Part shown: piece after piece, positions 63,533 through 64,000 of the stretch
Layout of the letters: every line of letters begins with the position of its first letter
Position numbering within the stretch: position 1 is the first letter of the stretch
Source of the DNA: Promethearchaeota archaeon
Lineage (GTDB): Archaea > Asgardarchaeota > Lokiarchaeia > Helarchaeales > RDOG01
Assembly: GCA_011365055.1 (NCBI GenBank)
Contig: RDOG01000005.1
Coordinates: 186,001 to 250,000 of the forward strand
DNA length: 64,000 bases
Direction: 5' to 3'
Notes under the pieces: model-generated
Database searches by the model: none
The model's input: the letters and a program-made list of their open reading frames with translations, nothing else
Told to the model about the DNA's origin: nothing
Position numbers and translations under genes: made by a program

Positions 63533-64000
63533 ATGAATAGAAGAATGGATCAAGATTATTTAACCTATCAAGATGAAGGATTTGCAAGTAAAGCTCAACA
63601 AGAGTTCTGGAATAAAAGTATTCCTGTTTTAATTATAGGATTTGCCATATGGGGCGTAACTAGCTTTATATTTTCAGAATATGGATTGACCATGGACATA
63701 GGAGTTTCTATTCTTCTAATGATTATTTATATTCCTGTCTGGATCGCAACAATATTGCTTGCACACTATAGAAAAAATGCCTATTCGATGATATCATTTT
63801 TTATAGCAACATTTATTACTGGATTGGTAACAGCACCGTTATTTGGTTATTTAATTTATTTTGTTGGAGTTACCGAAACAGCTAAACTATTTTTAATTTC
63901 AACTACCATTTCAGCATCAAGTTTAACTGGTTGCTATGTTATCGGATGGATCGCACGGAAAAAGAATTATGGTACAAAACCTTGGGGATTATTTTTATTT
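63533..64000 (+). CDS. Multi-pass membrane protein, Bax inhibitor-1-like, 5' part only
   Basis: Open from ATG 63533 (TAGGTGG before it) to the right edge, 156 codons. After a hydrophilic N-terminus (NRRMDQDYLTYQDEGFASKA) there are at least four hydrophobic helices. The order helix, HYRKNAYSMISFF, GLVTAPLFGYLIYF, TTISASSLTGCYVIGWIARK and WGLFLF is like Bax-inhibitor-1/YccA (TMBIM) proteins, in which SALTG-type residues and a W-G-LF end of helix 5 are common. The assignment is from pattern and is incomplete because the C-terminus lies outside the window. Confidence 0.65.
   Translation, partial: MNRRMDQDYLTYQDEGFASKAQQEFWNKSIPVLIIGFAIWGVTSFIFSEYGLTMDIGVSILLMIIYIPVWIATILLAHYRKNAYSMISFFIATFITGLVTAPLFGYLIYFVGVTETAKLFLISTTISASSLTGCYVIGWIARKKNYGTKPWGLFLF

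Noticed and set aside
1..64000. tRNA, rRNA, CRISPR arrays, insertion sequences, prophage
   Set aside because: I scanned the intergenic gaps and found no GC-rich cloverleaf-like sequence, no spaced direct-repeat array, and no transposase, integrase or phage gene.

Overview
The window is about 30% G+C, densely coded on both strands, and carries no tRNA, rRNA, CRISPR array or insertion sequence that I can see. The gene set points to an Asgard archaeon close to Lokiarchaeia. The grounds are archaeal TATA promoters, frequent TTG starts, poly-T terminators, a Rag/Gtr-like GTPase with a roadblock-type C-terminus, a multi-FAD heterodisulfide reductase (Hdr) operon, HypD, large N-glycosylation-rich surface proteins, and selenocysteine coding with a eukaryote-like SECIS. 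The lineage call is inference from content; no phylogeny was run.

Layout. 1-3011: the 5' part of a giant secreted protein (minus strand, runs off the left edge). 3294-8648: a GTP-type PEP carboxykinase diverging from an Lrp regulator, followed by an ATP-PEPCK-like protein with an unusual N-terminal half. 8838-13052: a membrane-anchored beta-helix/TSP3 surface protein. 13189-14336: an unknown gene and a hydrogenase maturation protease. 14586-21682: a probable operon of GNAT, HdrC-HdrB fusion, double-FAD HdrA, MvhD-like protein and HdrA. The last gene is interrupted by three in-frame UGA codons, each at a conserved HdrA cysteine, and its 3' UTR holds a SECIS-like hairpin. hypD follows.

23262-31277: AidB-like acyl-CoA dehydrogenase, HEAT and TPR proteins, then a minus-strand operon of a Cys-rich helical protein, a Rag-like GTPase and a triple-AAA ATPase. 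31755-41070: circularly permuted GTPase, HIT and cupin, an unknown two-domain protein, a radical SAM/DUF4130 pair, two paralogous acetyltransferases, and a minus-strand SDR / SPASM radical SAM / MFS group. 41337-48295: a bacterial-style chaperone operon (grpE-dnaK-dnaJ-clpB) continuing into a thioredoxin-like gene and msrB.

48328-53733: an HTH regulator diverging from an unknown protein, a ferredoxin and a fumarate/APS-reductase-like flavoprotein, followed by a polytopic membrane protein. 53791-58693: roadblock/winged-helix-like protein, hot-dog protein, aldo/keto reductase, beta-mannosidase. 58795-59590: a decayed surface-protein gene with an archaeal CTERM-type anchor. 60210-64000: SCP2-like protein, MmgE/PrpD, small membrane protein, parvulin, 2-oxoacid oxidoreductase gamma subunit, and a Bax-inhibitor-like membrane protein cut by the right edge.

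Functionally the window joins electron-bifurcating Hdr and hydrogenase maturation genes (energy metabolism), gluconeogenic PEPCK control, protein quality and oxidative repair, and small-GTPase biology. The most notable system is the triple-selenocysteine HdrA with its SECIS. UGA also serves as a normal stop for two upstream genes of the same probable transcript.
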